DNA of 64,000 bases from Tubulanus polymorphus (GCF_964204645.1 NC_134029.1:7086001-7150000); one strand, 5' to 3'. Shown: positions 47,001 through 57,487, counted from the stretch's first letter. Notes: generated by a model not told the origin, from the sequence alone. Numbers and translations are program-made.

Positions 47001-50000
47001 TCAGGTCCTCTGATTTCACAGCGATGTTGCCGCGGTACATTGGTCCAATTCTGTGCAAGTTCAACCATCGCATGCGCATCCATTAATCCGTAACCAAAAG
47101 AATGGCTGACTGAAAATTGAAAACAATACAAATTGAAATAGACATGAGACGACTATTAGGTGAGTGGGCGTCAACTCAAATAAATGCGGGCTCCCAGTTT
47201 AGTTGCCATGGTTCTAGAGACAAGGCGAGGTGATGAAAAACTGCAATATGTATGAAATCCGTAGGTCAATATTCAATATTCGGCTTCAATGTCCTGGGAT
47301 ACACCTCTTTTCTAAAGGTTAGATTATTTCAAGTTTTGTTGGGTATGTAGGGCAAAAACCACTTCAATGTATAGCAAAGATGCTGGTCTGGCAGCCATAA
47401 GCAAGGAAAATGTATCGATTATTGCACTTGGATAGGGGAAACATAGGGGCATCAGTTAAACAAGGTTAATAGAAACAGAGGAAACTGCAAGCTGTTGGCC
47501 ATACTGTGCTCCTATGACTGATGTATTGACCTGTGCCAATAATATGTAATTACAGTGGGGCTTGCAATCTTATGAATGGTCTTCCGGATGAAAATGACAT
47601 ATTCAATCAACAAGTTGATTATAATATTATACCTTTTCTATTGACTCCATTCATCACCCAGTCGTTTGCTTTTAAATTTCCTGGCCTAGCCGTCATTACA
47701 ACAATATGCTGCATATCCCTCCACGACAATTGAGGACTGGAAAAGATTCAAACGAAAAACTTTTTCTTGCATATACAAGTACATTATTTGACATTAGGTG
47801 TTTTTAGGGAATATTTGAACTCCAATTGAACCCGTTTTTCCATTTCATTCTGCTTACTTAGCTTGCAAAGCAAGGGCACATATTCCTGCAGCTATAGGGG
47901 CACTGGCAGATGTGCCTGTATGAGACTCGGTACAACCCTGACGCAGGTCCGTCGTCACCTGTAAATCAACAAATCGGCATTTGATAAGAAATCGTAAGAA
48001 GTATTGTGATGACTGAATTCCTTCTGAGATCAAACGAGTTGAGCGGTTCTTTCACTAGTGTTAGTTTCAGTTTAATCAACATATGTGCTCAAAAGTTTTT
48101 TAGATAAGAGAAAGAACTTCAAACTGATCGAATACTTTTTGGTGTCACTGATATTTTCAGATAGTACGAATTTGTGTACTTTTGAATTAAGACAATATAA
48201 GCATATCATCCGTCTTTCTAAGAGGATAGGGGTATTGACAGATGGGAAAGGCTGCTTGGTAAACCAGGAGCAAAGGTCAAAGATCAAGCGTGACAAATAA
48301 CAAATACAATAGACACTCCCTTATTCAGTAGGCCTAGTACTGGCCAAACCCAAATTCATTTGGAAAAACCTTTTATTTCCCTAATTATCAACTTGATATC
48401 AGGGCAACTTATCACACAATACTGGGTCAATGAAGCTATGTATTTTCCTGACTAGTTTTGAATCCAGTTCATCTATAATTGTTTATTATTACGTTGTGTT
48501 CAGCCACAGATTCTAATACAGAAAGAGTTTACTGTAATTTTATATAAACAATGATATCTTATTGAATACCTAGGTCAGTATTTTACTGAATAAGGCACCA
48601 AATATGGTAAATATTGTGATATGAACTTACGATTTGTCTTTCTGAACCGGTTCCACTGCTATAAGTGGTAGCAAGAGTTGACGAACAAGCCTCGCTATAC
48701 CACGGTATATTACCATGTTCGGTCGTACTACTTATAGATAATGTATAAATACTGTTTGTATATCCATCACAGTTGCAACTATCTCCATCACGGCCGCCAT
48801 TACCGGAAGCCCATATAAATATTGATCCCAGACCACCTCGACCCTGAAAAATGTATCTCAAAAATTGGTCTGTTATCGAATGAGCAAGTGCAGAGATATA
48901 AGTTACTGTAATCTTATTTTCAGCGAAAATTTTAAACCCCTAATAGGTTAGGTTTCAATTGTTTCCGGTTTCCATTTTCCCAAGGTTTTGATGTTTTTCA
49001 CCCGTAAAAATTCCCCCTTACACGCAGTTGCTACGGTTGTTTTGAATTAAGACCCTAGCCACGTCTATCGCGTGTCAAGCAAATGAAATAACAGTGAAAA
49101 TGTATGAATACGTTTGAAACACTCGGGTGATAAGAGAATCGCAGTATTGGACTTGAACCTACACCCAAAACCTTTAAGGGGTCAATAACAATAACATTAA
49201 TTTAATGCAGGGAAATGATGCCATGTATCCTAATGTTAATCAGTTGCCTACCTGGTTGACACCCTCTTGAAAGGCCTTCCGTGCGAGGAATGCCGGCCCA
49301 TCGAGTTGACGCCCATCATCATCAGGACCCCAACTGGCGCTATATATGTCTATATGTTGAGGATTCAGACTGAGAGATGCAGCTTCGACGCTATCAGTTA
49401 CATCTCCATCCAACATCCGAACACCTGGAAATTTCGAATAAATCGTAAAATTCACCGATCTAACTCTTCTTAAAAGATAAGAATCATTCTAGATCCTCAC
49501 AGAAGGCTCGGTTCTTGAAGTCATGAATTCGTACCTCCAATTTTTGCATCATAAGCTATACCGACATTACAGATAGCATTATTTGCTTGAGCAGCTACTT
49601 CTCCTGCACACCTTGTTCCATGTCTAGAAACAAAAATATTTCAGCGTCAACAAACGGCAACAAAAGTTGAGAAAGTACCATATCATGAATACCATAGATG
49701 TATTGAAACACCTACCAAATAATACGGAACCAAAATATGTAATACAACAAGCTATAATGAGGAACAGTTACCGGTTTTCGTTTGAGTAATCATATCTTGG
49801 CTGCGGGTCAGGGTCATTGCTATTGACATCGAAACTTGCTTTCGGATCCTAAAATAAGTTATTCCCAACTGAATAGGTGGATTCATTTGTGCCCTACAGT
49901 CAACCCTCGACAATATCCGCCAAATTAAGAATTCCTGATTCCGAAAGTTCATTAGTTCATTATACCATTATGTCGAATAAATACAGTGGGTTTAACAATT

Positions 50001-52456
50001 TCAGAAATTCACGCTGTAATCACCTATCATTTACGACGTTTTCGAATATATAACTTACGTAGTTATTCAATAAGTCGGGGTGATTTTTCTCGATACCGTC
50101 GTCCAGTATTGTAACGACGACATCGCGGCCGGTGAAACCTTTTTTCCACGCTGGAAGCACGTTCATGTTAGCGTTTAGACCATCTTCGCGATTCTTGAAA
50201 ATTAAAATTTTGCGAAGACATTCTTAAATGATGAAAACTTCTGGGCTGGGTTTCATAGATGATGAAGAAAAATAGTCCCTGGGAATATTTTGAAGTTTGT
50301 CAGTTATAACCATGGTTTCTCATTGTAATTATGGTGGTTGTCACCCAGATTGACCATACTTTGATACTCAGTTTATGAAACCAGGCCCAGGGTAATAATA
50401 TGCCTACGCATATCGAGATACAATCAGGACCCAGTTCCACAGTTGTGAGTTAAAATCTGACTCGGAGAAAATGAATTGATTTTAACTCAGAGTTAACTCT
50501 ATCTGACAACTGTGGAACTGGACCCAGATCTAAAAAATATCCATAATAATGATAACCATAATGCCTGATGAATTGGACCTAAATGAGACCCGCTGAATAA
50601 GGGTGATGGATACTTAACAATAGATATCTGTTGGAGTACCCAGTTACAGTTCTGGGTTAAAATCTGAAAGTGAAGTTATTTTAACTCTGTGGCAACCGGG
50701 GGGACTGGATTCAGTATGGACGAAAGATCGCGACCACTTCAGAAGAACTACCGGTATTATTTTACTCACCAAGTACCACTGACGCGGCCATTTTGGATCC
50801 GTAAACGTCAAATCTCGTTTTACTCGTCTTTTCACAACTTGCTGTTCCAACCATTTCACCTGTCAAAAACAAAACGTCCAACAAGTTAATACTTATTCGC
50901 AGCAAAGCCTTTCGCTCATTTTCTGACGGATAGCTTGAAATCAACCAGGGGCCAGTTGCTGAAAGCGACAATTCAAAGTTCATTTACTATGGTATTTATC
51001 CACTGGTTACGTTTAACCAACTTTTGAGCAAATGGCCCCAGTATTCTAATTCTTTGTCAAAGCGTTGAATCATAAACTCATTTAATCGTAAATTCAAACA
51101 CTGGTGACTAATGATTAACAGTGGAGTATTTGAGTATAAGACTGGTCAACAGAACAATGGTAGAAATTTGATTCACAGCAGTAGAATGTATTCTAACGAT
51201 TAAGACAACTCTTGATTCATCTCCAGGCCTATCGTTTGTTTATTTACATCCACACTGATTAACGCCTACCTGAAAATCCTGGGCCAATGATTGGTGATAT
51301 GCGTAGCTGTGATATGTCGACCTTTTAGCTACTTTTCGATGACGAAATTCATAAAAGTTTGGCATAATCTGAAAGATTAAGGAATCGATATACAGTGAAT
51401 TCTTGGCGGCAGTTTATAAATGAAGTATCAGGGTTAAACAAATAAGTCCGGTGAAATGACCCTTGAATGTTAAGGATTATGGTCAGTCATCTTCATGCGT
51501 CAAGGGATTCGAACCCACTAAGCTAAAGCCGTTCCCCGAACCCCTTGACCTCGCGAGTCTTTGGAGTCGTTACAAACCGACCAGAATCCGGTTGTACCAA
51601 TCAGAGCGCTTGTAACAAACTAGGTTAGGCTTCTGTTGGTTTTCCCGTTAAATGGACCAATCAGCGAACGTTTTACCGAACGAGGAAGTATTTCGCAAAT
51701 CGATATATGACGTCATGCGCAACAGCGCCAGTAATGAAATCACGCATCCTGAGGCCAGGGGGCTGGTGGAAGCGAGTTTGGGGAGCGATACCGGACCCCT
51801 GGCAAGCAAGGATGATGGTCAGTAGGCCTAACCAGACTTTGTTTAAGTGGTGCATCTGCAATTTAGGTGCCCCTTCGTGGTTACATAACATAGGCCTATT
51901 GGATGCAGTTCCAAAGTTGAGTTTGAGTAGACTCCAAGTTAGACTCAGTTCAATTTCAATGAGTTAACTCAGTTTTAATTCAAATCTAAACTCAGAACTG
52001 CGTCCTGGCAGGCTTAACCATAATCCTTCGAAACCCTAGCGCCACGTAGAAGAAAAAACCTCAGATAACCTAAACTGCAACATAAATGACCTCCATAACT
52101 TAAAGAGTGGAGAACAATCAGAGAGGATGATAATCTGTAATGACAATTTTTTTTCCTATAGGCCTACCAACCTGTTTCACGTACAAAAACCCATTTCTTG
52201 CGGCGACCTTTCGGGCTTCGTTTTCATCTCCGTTCACTTCCACGGCCCAGGTATGCGTGTAAGTTAGATGAAGAGCATAGGTTAACTCCACTAAACAGAA
52301 TAACAGCACCAGCAAGTAGAGGAGCAACGGTAGTATCGACGGAGACATACTACTACAGCGACCGACGATATACGAGCCTAAAAACGATGATTCTTCATAT
52401 TCAAAGACGTTGTTGTCGCGATGATAGGAATGTTGTAAAGGCCACTGCTGCAGCAT
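37238..52456 (-). CDS. Furin: Furin-type proprotein convertase, 14 coding exons plus one alternative exon
   Basis: Calcium-dependent kexin/furin serine endoprotease of the secretory pathway, cutting precursors after multibasic sites (family knowledge). Exons join in frame to 773 residues counted from the second ATG (52348); the long-stalk isoform would be 824. Seen: signal peptide 1-25; propeptide with HRKVAKR (His69, cut after Arg75) and RRVKR (cut after Arg107); catalytic Asp153, His194, Ser368 and oxyanion Asn295, all with the numbering of human furin, which supports the second ATG; P domain about 446-585 with RGE in place of the mammalian RGD; only a very short Cys-rich segment; transmembrane helix 658-683; cytosolic tail with YDVL (705-708) and acidic cluster [12 protein letters not shown] (711-722), like the sorting signals of furin. 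The first ATG would add 36 residues. Confidence 0.95.
39520..39950. mobile_element. hAT-like non-autonomous element, 5' end recognisable
   Basis: Starts CAGGGGCGGATCCAGG, a characteristic hAT MITE terminus; the partner end was not found. It is interrupted by the element at 39630-39903, after which GGGGTCTGAGGCCCTCCCCC resumes. The end coordinate is approximate. Confidence 0.5.
39630..39903. mobile_element. Inserted hAT-like MITE, 274 bp
   Basis: Terminal inverted repeats CAGAGCCGTCGGAAGGG and (inverse of right end) CAGGGCCGTCGGAATGG. GTAGC flanks both sides. The right part carries GGCGGCTTTAGCCACCCC. No ORF. Confidence 0.7.
41024..41086. repeat. (TA)n microsatellite
   Basis: Long near-pure TA tract in the last furin intron. 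Confidence 0.85.
42060..42420. mobile_element. Nested cluster of CAGTTGC-ATAGTCATGGC foldback elements
   Basis: GGGGCCAGTTGCATAGTCAT and its inverse GACTGTGCAACTGGCCCC recur at 42158, 42271, 42361 and 42395 with shared interior GTTCTATAGCTAATCTAAC and its inverse; a more decayed copy spans 42060-42150. At least three copies appear inserted in or next to each other. Same family as 9715-9830. Confidence 0.65.
42410..42600 (+). repeat. tRNA-derived SINE-like element
   Basis: An A-box-like TGGCATTGAGAG (about 42420) and a good B box, GGTTTCGAATCC (42459-42470), are about 40 bases apart as in a tRNA, followed by GGACACATGCGGTTTTGCCA and a T-rich tail region. No closing acceptor stem. Confidence 0.45.
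44196..44318 (-). CDS. Furin: Furin alternative exon 13B: last P-domain strand plus short stalk
   Basis: After [31 protein letters not shown], then [20 protein letters not shown], donor ATAG|GTTGGT. Same entry and exit phase (1/1) as 13A. Cys residues continue into C-Y-N-G-Y of exon 14 to make a minimal furin-type Cys-rich segment. An N-glycosylation site lies at N-H-T. Confidence 0.85.
45123..45398 (-). CDS. Furin: Furin alternative exon 13A: last P-domain strand plus long Thr/Ser/Pro stalk
   Basis: After [27 protein letters not shown], homologous to exon 13B (7 of 12 core residues identical, L-x-E-W-x-L-V-x-x-G-T), then a Thr-rich run and a Ser/Pro/Lys segment ending [11 protein letters not shown] donor (TTTTA|GTAAAG) at 45122 gives phase 1, matching the transmembrane exon. 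If the donor is skipped the frame runs to a TGA at 45028, which would give a soluble enzyme. Confidence 0.75.
45834..45960. mobile_element. Foldback element, CCAGTTGCTCAAAAGTTGG family (copy 2)
   Basis: GGGGTCAATTGCTCATAAGA and CCAACTTTTGAACAACTGAC pair imperfectly; ACCATGGTGACGATGCAATT lies between. In the furin intron between exons 12 and 13A. Confidence 0.55.
46339..46670 (-). CDS. Furin: Furin exon 12: P (homo B) domain
   Basis: 110 codons: [63 protein letters not shown]. The P domain stabilises the catalytic domain. Ends phase 1 (GCTT|GTACG). The acceptor (AACTAG) has a modest pyrimidine tract, so the 5' border is less sure than the rest. Confidence 0.9.
46745..46840. repeat. Tandem units carrying a perfect 16-bp palindrome
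   Basis: TGTGAGATATCTCACA occurs exactly at 46754-46769 and 46795-46810, each preceded by GCTAC-CATTGC-type sequence; a third unit breaks off at CTACTGTGACTT (46826). Just upstream of furin exon 12 in its intron. Confidence 0.75.
46992..47109 (-). CDS. Furin: Furin exon 11: link between catalytic and P domain
   Basis: [20 protein letters not shown] then [18 protein letters not shown]. Joins exon 10 through a Val codon; donor AA|GTAACT. Confidence 0.92.
47633..47736 (-). CDS. Furin: Furin exon 10: end of catalytic domain
   Basis: [19 protein letters not shown] and [14 protein letters not shown]. Joins exon 9 through an Asn codon. Acceptor TTTTCCAG, donor AAAAG|GTATAA. Confidence 0.92.
47858..47958 (-). 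CDS. Furin: Furin exon 9: catalytic Ser
   Basis: [20 protein letters not shown] holds Ser368, then [13 protein letters not shown]. Ends phase 2 (AA|GTAAGC). Confidence 0.95.
48631..48843 (-). CDS. Furin: Furin exon 8: oxyanion Asn and substrate pocket
   Basis: 71 codons: [20 protein letters not shown] (Asn295), [34 protein letters not shown]. Phase 0 both sides. Confidence 0.95.
49252..49424 (-). CDS. Furin: Furin exon 7: substrate-binding segment
   Basis: [32 protein letters not shown] and [16 protein letters not shown], diagnostic for furin/PC catalytic domains. Donor CAG|GTAGGC. Confidence 0.94.
49535..49623 (-). CDS. Furin: Furin exon 6: catalytic His
   Basis: [15 protein letters not shown] with His194 of the triad, then [10 protein letters not shown]. 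Begins phase 2, ends phase 1 (GGAG|GTACG). Confidence 0.94.
49772..49848 (-). CDS. Furin: Furin exon 5: calcium-binding loop region
   Basis: Encodes [20 protein letters not shown] and YSNEN, the conserved N-D-P-D-P-Q-P-R block. Ends phase 2 (CG|GTAACT). Confidence 0.93.
50059..50193 (-). CDS. Furin: Furin exon 4: catalytic Asp
   Basis: 45 codons: [20 protein letters not shown] holds Asp153 of the triad, followed by PDLLNNY. Phase 0 both sides; acceptor TTTTCAAG, donor TAC|GTAAGT. Confidence 0.93.
50241..50390. mobile_element. Foldback element with CTGGG-GTTTCAT ends, 150 bp
   Basis: CTGGGCTGGGTTTCATAGAT and the inverse of the right end, CTGGGCCTGGTTTCATAAAC, match well. Furin intron 3. Confidence 0.6.
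50427..50526. mobile_element. Foldback element, CCAGTTCC family (copy 2)
   Basis: GGACCCAGTTCCACAGTTGT and ACAACTGTGGAACTGGACCC are near-exact inverses at the ends of about 100 bases; GAGTTAAAATCTGAC inside matches copy 1. Confidence 0.75.
50638..50715. mobile_element. Foldback element, CCAGTTCC family (decayed copy 3)
   Basis: ACCCAGTTACAGTTCTGGGT then TAAAATCTGA, with an imperfect inverse end (GGGGGGACTGG). It abuts furin exon 3 (50770). Confidence 0.45.
50770..50859 (-). CDS. Furin: Furin exon 3: end of prodomain, first cleavage site
   Basis: 30 codons: [15 protein letters not shown], autocatalytic cut after Arg107, then [15 protein letters not shown] at the start of the mature enzyme. 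Donor TTG|GTGAGT. Confidence 0.93.
50948..51038. mobile_element. Foldback element, CCAGTTGCTCAAAAGTTGG family (copy 3)
   Basis: GGGGCCAGTTGCTGAAAGCG at the left, AACTTTTGAGCAAATGGCCC at the right, with TTCATTTACTATGG inside. Furin intron 2. Confidence 0.65.
51270..51368 (-). CDS. Furin: Furin exon 2: prodomain with internal cleavage site
   Basis: 33 codons, phase 0 on both sides. Encodes [13 protein letters not shown]: His69 is the pH sensor position of furins and KVAKR the second, activating cut. Confidence 0.9.
51495..51640 (-). repeat. tRNA-like SINE piece with abutting A and B boxes
   Basis: The minus strand reads GGCTTTAGCTTAGTGG directly followed by GTTCGAATCCC. TAGCTTAGTGG fits an A box and GGTTCGAATCC is a perfect B box, but they overlap or touch instead of lying 30-45 bases apart, so the intervening arms are missing. 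Not a functional tRNA. Confidence 0.45.
51901..52007. mobile_element. Foldback element, CAGTTCC-related (copy 4)
   Basis: GGATGCAGTTCCAAAGTTGA and TCAGAACTGCGTCC pair; the interior is full of GAGTTAACTCAG-type inverted segments. Furin intron 1. Confidence 0.5.
52172..52456 (-). CDS. Furin: Furin exon 1: signal peptide and start of prodomain
   Basis: Two in-frame ATGs, 52456 and 52348. The second starts [20 protein letters not shown], a clean signal peptide, then [12 protein letters not shown] and [15 protein letters not shown] of the prodomain. Donor CAG|GTTGGT, phase 0. The first ATG adds 36 mostly polar residues with no family counterpart. Confidence 0.88.
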
Positions 52457-52459
52457 AGG

Positions 52460-53840
52460 TAAGGGGGTCAGCGGCGCGGGTCAATTCCTCATGATTACAT
52501 CAGTTATTAATGAGTTATGCGTTGATTTATGCCATGACAGCAAGCACCGCTGTGAGTAATCGAGTCGGTAATGGCAAGTTGTCATCGGGATGGGCTCCAC
52601 TTCCTGAAATGGATGCCTTGACTTGAATATACTCGGAGCCACCCATCATTATCTGCCTCGAGTGATTAACAATACGCAAAGTTTGATTCAACCTGCTCTA
52701 CCAGGGTTTATGTGAGGAAAAAGATATTTTGAAAGCATCCAATAAATTGATATTCACGATAATAACAGAGCATGACCAAGAACATTCGAACTAATGATTT
52801 ATAAACTAGATCATTTTTCTTGTCATTTGACCCCACAACTTTAATGCTCGTCGGATGTTTCAAAAAAAATTCAAACTGGCCTATGGCTATAGCCTATAAG
52901 TTAGATTCTAAGAAGTAATTGAAAGTAACTAGGATACGCGTTGTAGATGTACCAACGTGAAGTGTCAGATGAAAGCAACTAATCAACTCCATCGGCGTGC
53001 GCCTTATCGACGAGTTTTCCTTCTGGGTGCTTTGTACCGCTACAGTCGACAATTGCTACCACACGGGAGACAATTACGACGCCGAACGCCTTGTGAATTC
53101 AGTAGCATTCAAGATCTCGACAAATATTTACCCCCTTCAGAAATAAACGTAGCGCCCAACATCCATCATTAATTGTTCTTCGCAGGGAGACATTACTTAT
53201 TGTCAATTTTCTTGTCAGAAAATGGCAGGTAACCGGCGCGCACGTCTGTGCGTGGGGGCGGTGGTGCGACCTGCTTTGAAAGTCCTCAAGTCACGATCGC
53301 AAAATAATATACCCTGCAGTTCCCGTCTAGACTTTTATTCAGAAAAAATAGTCGAATTCAGAGAATTAAACACTCAACACCGAAATTTACCATAACCTCC
53401 TCTGTCTGATGGCATAAGATATGAAATTCGCCCGCTTTTCGCCTCATTGTCTAACCGAAAACTAAAATGATCCCGTTATTCTATGAGTGATATTCGAAAA
53501 AGCCTTTAGAAACTCCTCAGCCCCTTCTCGTACGGGTCTCATCTTTTTCTATACTGTCTTTTTACCTTATACTGTCTTATTATCATAAGGTTGATTGGCT
53601 GTGTTGACGACAGCGTGAGGTCTGATTCTCCTTGCATAAAAACCGAAGTTATCTGTGGTTTGGGATGACACTATAACCGTGCGAGCGTATTGATTAAACG
53701 CTTCTTGTGCCTCGTACAACCTTGCTGTTCTCATTCTCATTTTGGTTAATCATTATTTTGTGTGCTCTTGAATCAGTGATAGAGAATTTGCGGCAGGATA
53801 AACGACCGGTGTGAAAAACATTTTGTCAAGTGCAATTTCG
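52460..53840. other. Region upstream of the furin coding start
   Basis: Probable 5' UTR/promoter side of furin, but no TATA box or untranslated exon could be assigned. No ORF supported. Confidence 0.35.
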
Positions 53841-53859
53841 ACTGGATTCTGCATTTTGT

Positions 53860-53952
53860 TTAAACTCCAGCATGTGAGTTTCGATATCGGTTGTATATGT
53901 GTTGCATTAATGTGAAATTTAGATAAATAAACTTGAATGAATAAAAAAAAAA
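53860..53952 (+). mobile_element. LINE-like 3' tail
   Basis: Ends TTTAGATAAATAAACTTGAA then TGAATAAAAAAAAAAA: an AATAAA-type motif with a short tandem/poly(A) end as in CR1-like LINE tails. No coding part seen. Confidence 0.35.
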
Positions 53953-54335
53953 CTTAAACTATAATCAAATACATTCAATAGTTCAAGTCAGAAGCAACAA
54001 ATTTTATTGAGAAAGCACATGGTTCTATCTTAGTAGTAAATTTGCCTCTCTCGTAGGAGATTTAGAACTTCGAACTCCGTAAATAGAAGAATCAAATGTT
54101 AATACAACAGTCGGACGCGAGTGGATGTCTTCTACGTAGGAATTGCAGGGAAACTAAGGCAATTTCTTCTTCATCGACTCACCAATCGAGCGTCCATTCT
54201 CATTCTCATTCAGATGTACATGTAGAAAATCAAGAAATCGTTCGATCGCGGCTGCTATCTACGCAACGCAACTACTGAACGGCTGGTGTTCAATCAGTCG
54301 GTATTCATGCCTAGCCTGGAGGAATACGCTAGCTG

Positions 54336-54362
54336 CGCTTTCTCTCCCTCTCTCTCTCTCTC
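54336..54362. repeat. (CT)n microsatellite
   Basis: Short CT/CCCT tract. Confidence 0.7.
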
Positions 54363-54399
54363 CATCCCTCGACGAACAAACGCCGTGCCACTTGCTGAT

Positions 54400-57300
54400 C
54401 TAACTAAAAGAAATCCACACAAACAATAACATTTGGGCTGATAGATGAATTCGTAAACAACAACAAAATTTTATGGAATAAGCGCGCGTTGAAAACCAAA
54501 TTTGGTAAGTAAAGTTTACTGTTTTACACATCTTTATACCATTCACCGTTCAGTTTGATTTTATGGATAATTACACACTTTCATCATTGTTCTTATTAAA
54601 AAGAAGTTTTATATGAATATTTGCTACCTGCTGCATCAGTGTCATTACACGCGCGTGTATGGATCTAGCGAGGTCTATCAGATGAACTAATTGCAATATC
54701 ATTATTGACGATCTCGTCTCGTGAATTATTAAGAACTTTTATTTGATAACATTCCCGTAATTAGTGTTAGTGTGATCCCTTTACCTAAACCTGCAAGGGT
54801 TTCTAACTTAGGTCGTTATTGATAAGTGCGAGTACGGATCCACCGACGAAATTTTCCGATTTCCAGGAATAAAATAGATTTTTATCTTTATTATATTTTT
54901 TCCGCCACCCCTCATTTTTGAATGTAGTCACGAAAGTAGAAATAAACATTTATAATTTTTCCACTGCCATATCATTCTTTTGACATAATACACAAAAAAT
55001 GACGTGGTTGACCATTTGTCGGCTTCGTACCAGCAAGTAGAGTGACTTGATAAGTGGCAGCGTCAGTTATGTGTGTAGGCAATAGACAATATTCGGGTAT
55101 CATTATCCAAAATGACTTCTGAAATAAAGCATCTTTCCCAAATTCTTCTCCTCGATCACTTAATTTAAAATAAATTCGATGTTTTAAGAAAAAAGAATAA
55201 TGTTTTCAAATTTTCTTAGTTTTCTAAATCCGTCATCCAACTTAAACGTAATAAAAACGACCTTACTTACTTTTGTAATGAGACACCAGAAATCGTTACA
55301 ATACGTGAGTAGTAGGTAACTAAACAATGTTTCATTCGACGAGTATGTTTATCATTACATCGATGTGTTTCGAAAGCTTTGGAGTCAATTTCGCTAAGTG
55401 TGCAAGGTGATCATCTGTTTACGATTCAAACACGACGCAGACGGAGGTCTCTGTATAGCGTGCGTAAAGCGTGATGAGACGCGGAGAAAACGAGTTGTTT
55501 TTCTGCGGACTCACGGCGAAAAGAAATCAATCATATCACACGGAGAAACAGAACGAGGGAAAAACTGGCAAGACAGATCATTTATCGACGCGAAATAACG
55601 AAATAATATCGGCGCACATCGAATTCGAGCTCGCACGCCCCCGTTGGAAACAGAAACACAATCGACCAAATCTTAGTATATCGGAAACCGTATAACAGTC
55701 AATGGCGGAATTTCCATTTAGTCCATAAAATCTTCACAAGTAAGGTAAAAAATATATCGATATCATTTGAGCGCTTCGTCCGGTAGATAGTGCAAAAAGG
55801 GGAATATATTTCTCGCAAATTTAAACCGTAAATTTAGACGTAAACCGTCTATGACAGTAGAAATATCAATCATTTGTCTCAAACCATGGACATCGTTTAA
55901 CCCACATTCCTACCAGTTTCACAATATAACTGAAAACTAATCTTATTGACTGATCGATAGTTTAATTAATCTTAAGCAAATCTTACACCAAAATTCTTGT
56001 AGAATTTCTGGCAATGTCTCAAATATTTCTAATCTGCTGATCGTGGTTCACCGGAATTCAATGTTACAGCTGGATTGAACATGGCTAACAAAGCATAGAT
56101 ACAAATTGAATAGCAGTAAAAAACATGGATATTCTAAAAAAAACAATGTCACTAAGCACGCATGTGCTGTTCTTATCAAGTTAACATTCGTAACCTTACC
56201 AGGGCGAGACACGGGCTATAAGTGTTCTTAGGAATGTATATAGATACCCGTCACCTTTTTCGGTTCCCATACATTAGTGGTTCCATTTATTTCAGTAATG
56301 GCTGATGTTACGACAATCCGCTTTACGACAATGCTATATTCAATATTTACAGTCCATGCATTGATGTGGGAATCTAACATATTTTGACGATTTCGACCTG
56401 TGTGTATGATACCAAAATTGTCAACTAGGAACCGTGCTCGACTTCAAACCAGTCCACTAGCCATCTGTATAATCATTAGGCTATCAGATTCTTACCGATT
56501 TTTTGTATTCATTTCCAGAAATATTCTTAAAACACGTGATTCGTTACGTCATCAATTGATGGCATATATCAACCTTTCTGAGCCCTATCAACGACCTTCA
56601 CCCAAACGGACGAATTATGAAGGCTTACTATTTTCAGCCTTCGTTAATGGCAAAATCGTACGCGCTGCACTAATTACTGATGCTTATAAAGTTCAGGGAA
56701 ATAGAAGCAAATTTTACGGCGCAAAGCAGCGTGGTTTCACGCGTGTCCCGTTGGAAGTAATCATCTCGGCTTTCACTGTCGATTACGAAGACAGGTGTCA
56801 TATCAATTGGTTTTCAAAGTTCGGTTTAACCGGAATGATGAAGAAATTCTCGGCATTCAACTTCTGCTTTAGAATACGTACTGGGCTAATGTTTCTATTT
56901 CATTTCAAACATTCGATGAGTTTCGGTATAGTGTTGATTAATATTCTACGAAAACTATATGATATACAAACGAGTCGAAACTTTTACGCATGAAGGCCTA
57001 TTTCGTGATTTAAAATCTATTTCATACGTTTATATCTGATTAACGATGTAAAGAGACATTAACTGAAGATCAATTTGGGTTTATGCACTAAACGGCTTTG
57101 ACTTAGCTTGTTGGCGAACTTTGATTTTAATCTATTCACGGCGGTCTGAGGATGAAATTAGCGATTAAGTTTTCCTCATTTCCCCTTTTTCCAAGTTAAT
57201 TAAAATCATGCGTTATTCTTTAAGTAGTATTACTAACGCATGAGAAGCCGCGGTTTAGGTTTAGAAGACGTCGAGCGTGATGATCGGTGACGTACGCCAC

Positions 57301-57480
57301 GCCACGAGTCCTTCTCCGGCAAAGACGACGACACAGTTTCAAATGATCATAGATTCAATAATCAGACGATTGATTGAATTGAATTAGTCATTCGTGTCAT
57401 ATCATTCATTTATTAAATTATTCAATTAATTCATTCATTAATCGAAAATACCTTACATAACTTCAATCGTTTGTTGCATT
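54400..57480. other. Intergenic, no gene supported
   Basis: Contains a 197-codon open frame at 56400-56993 (see findings) with no splice, promoter or poly(A) support, and otherwise nothing recognised. Confidence 0.3.
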
Positions 57481-57487
57481 GCTTTTC

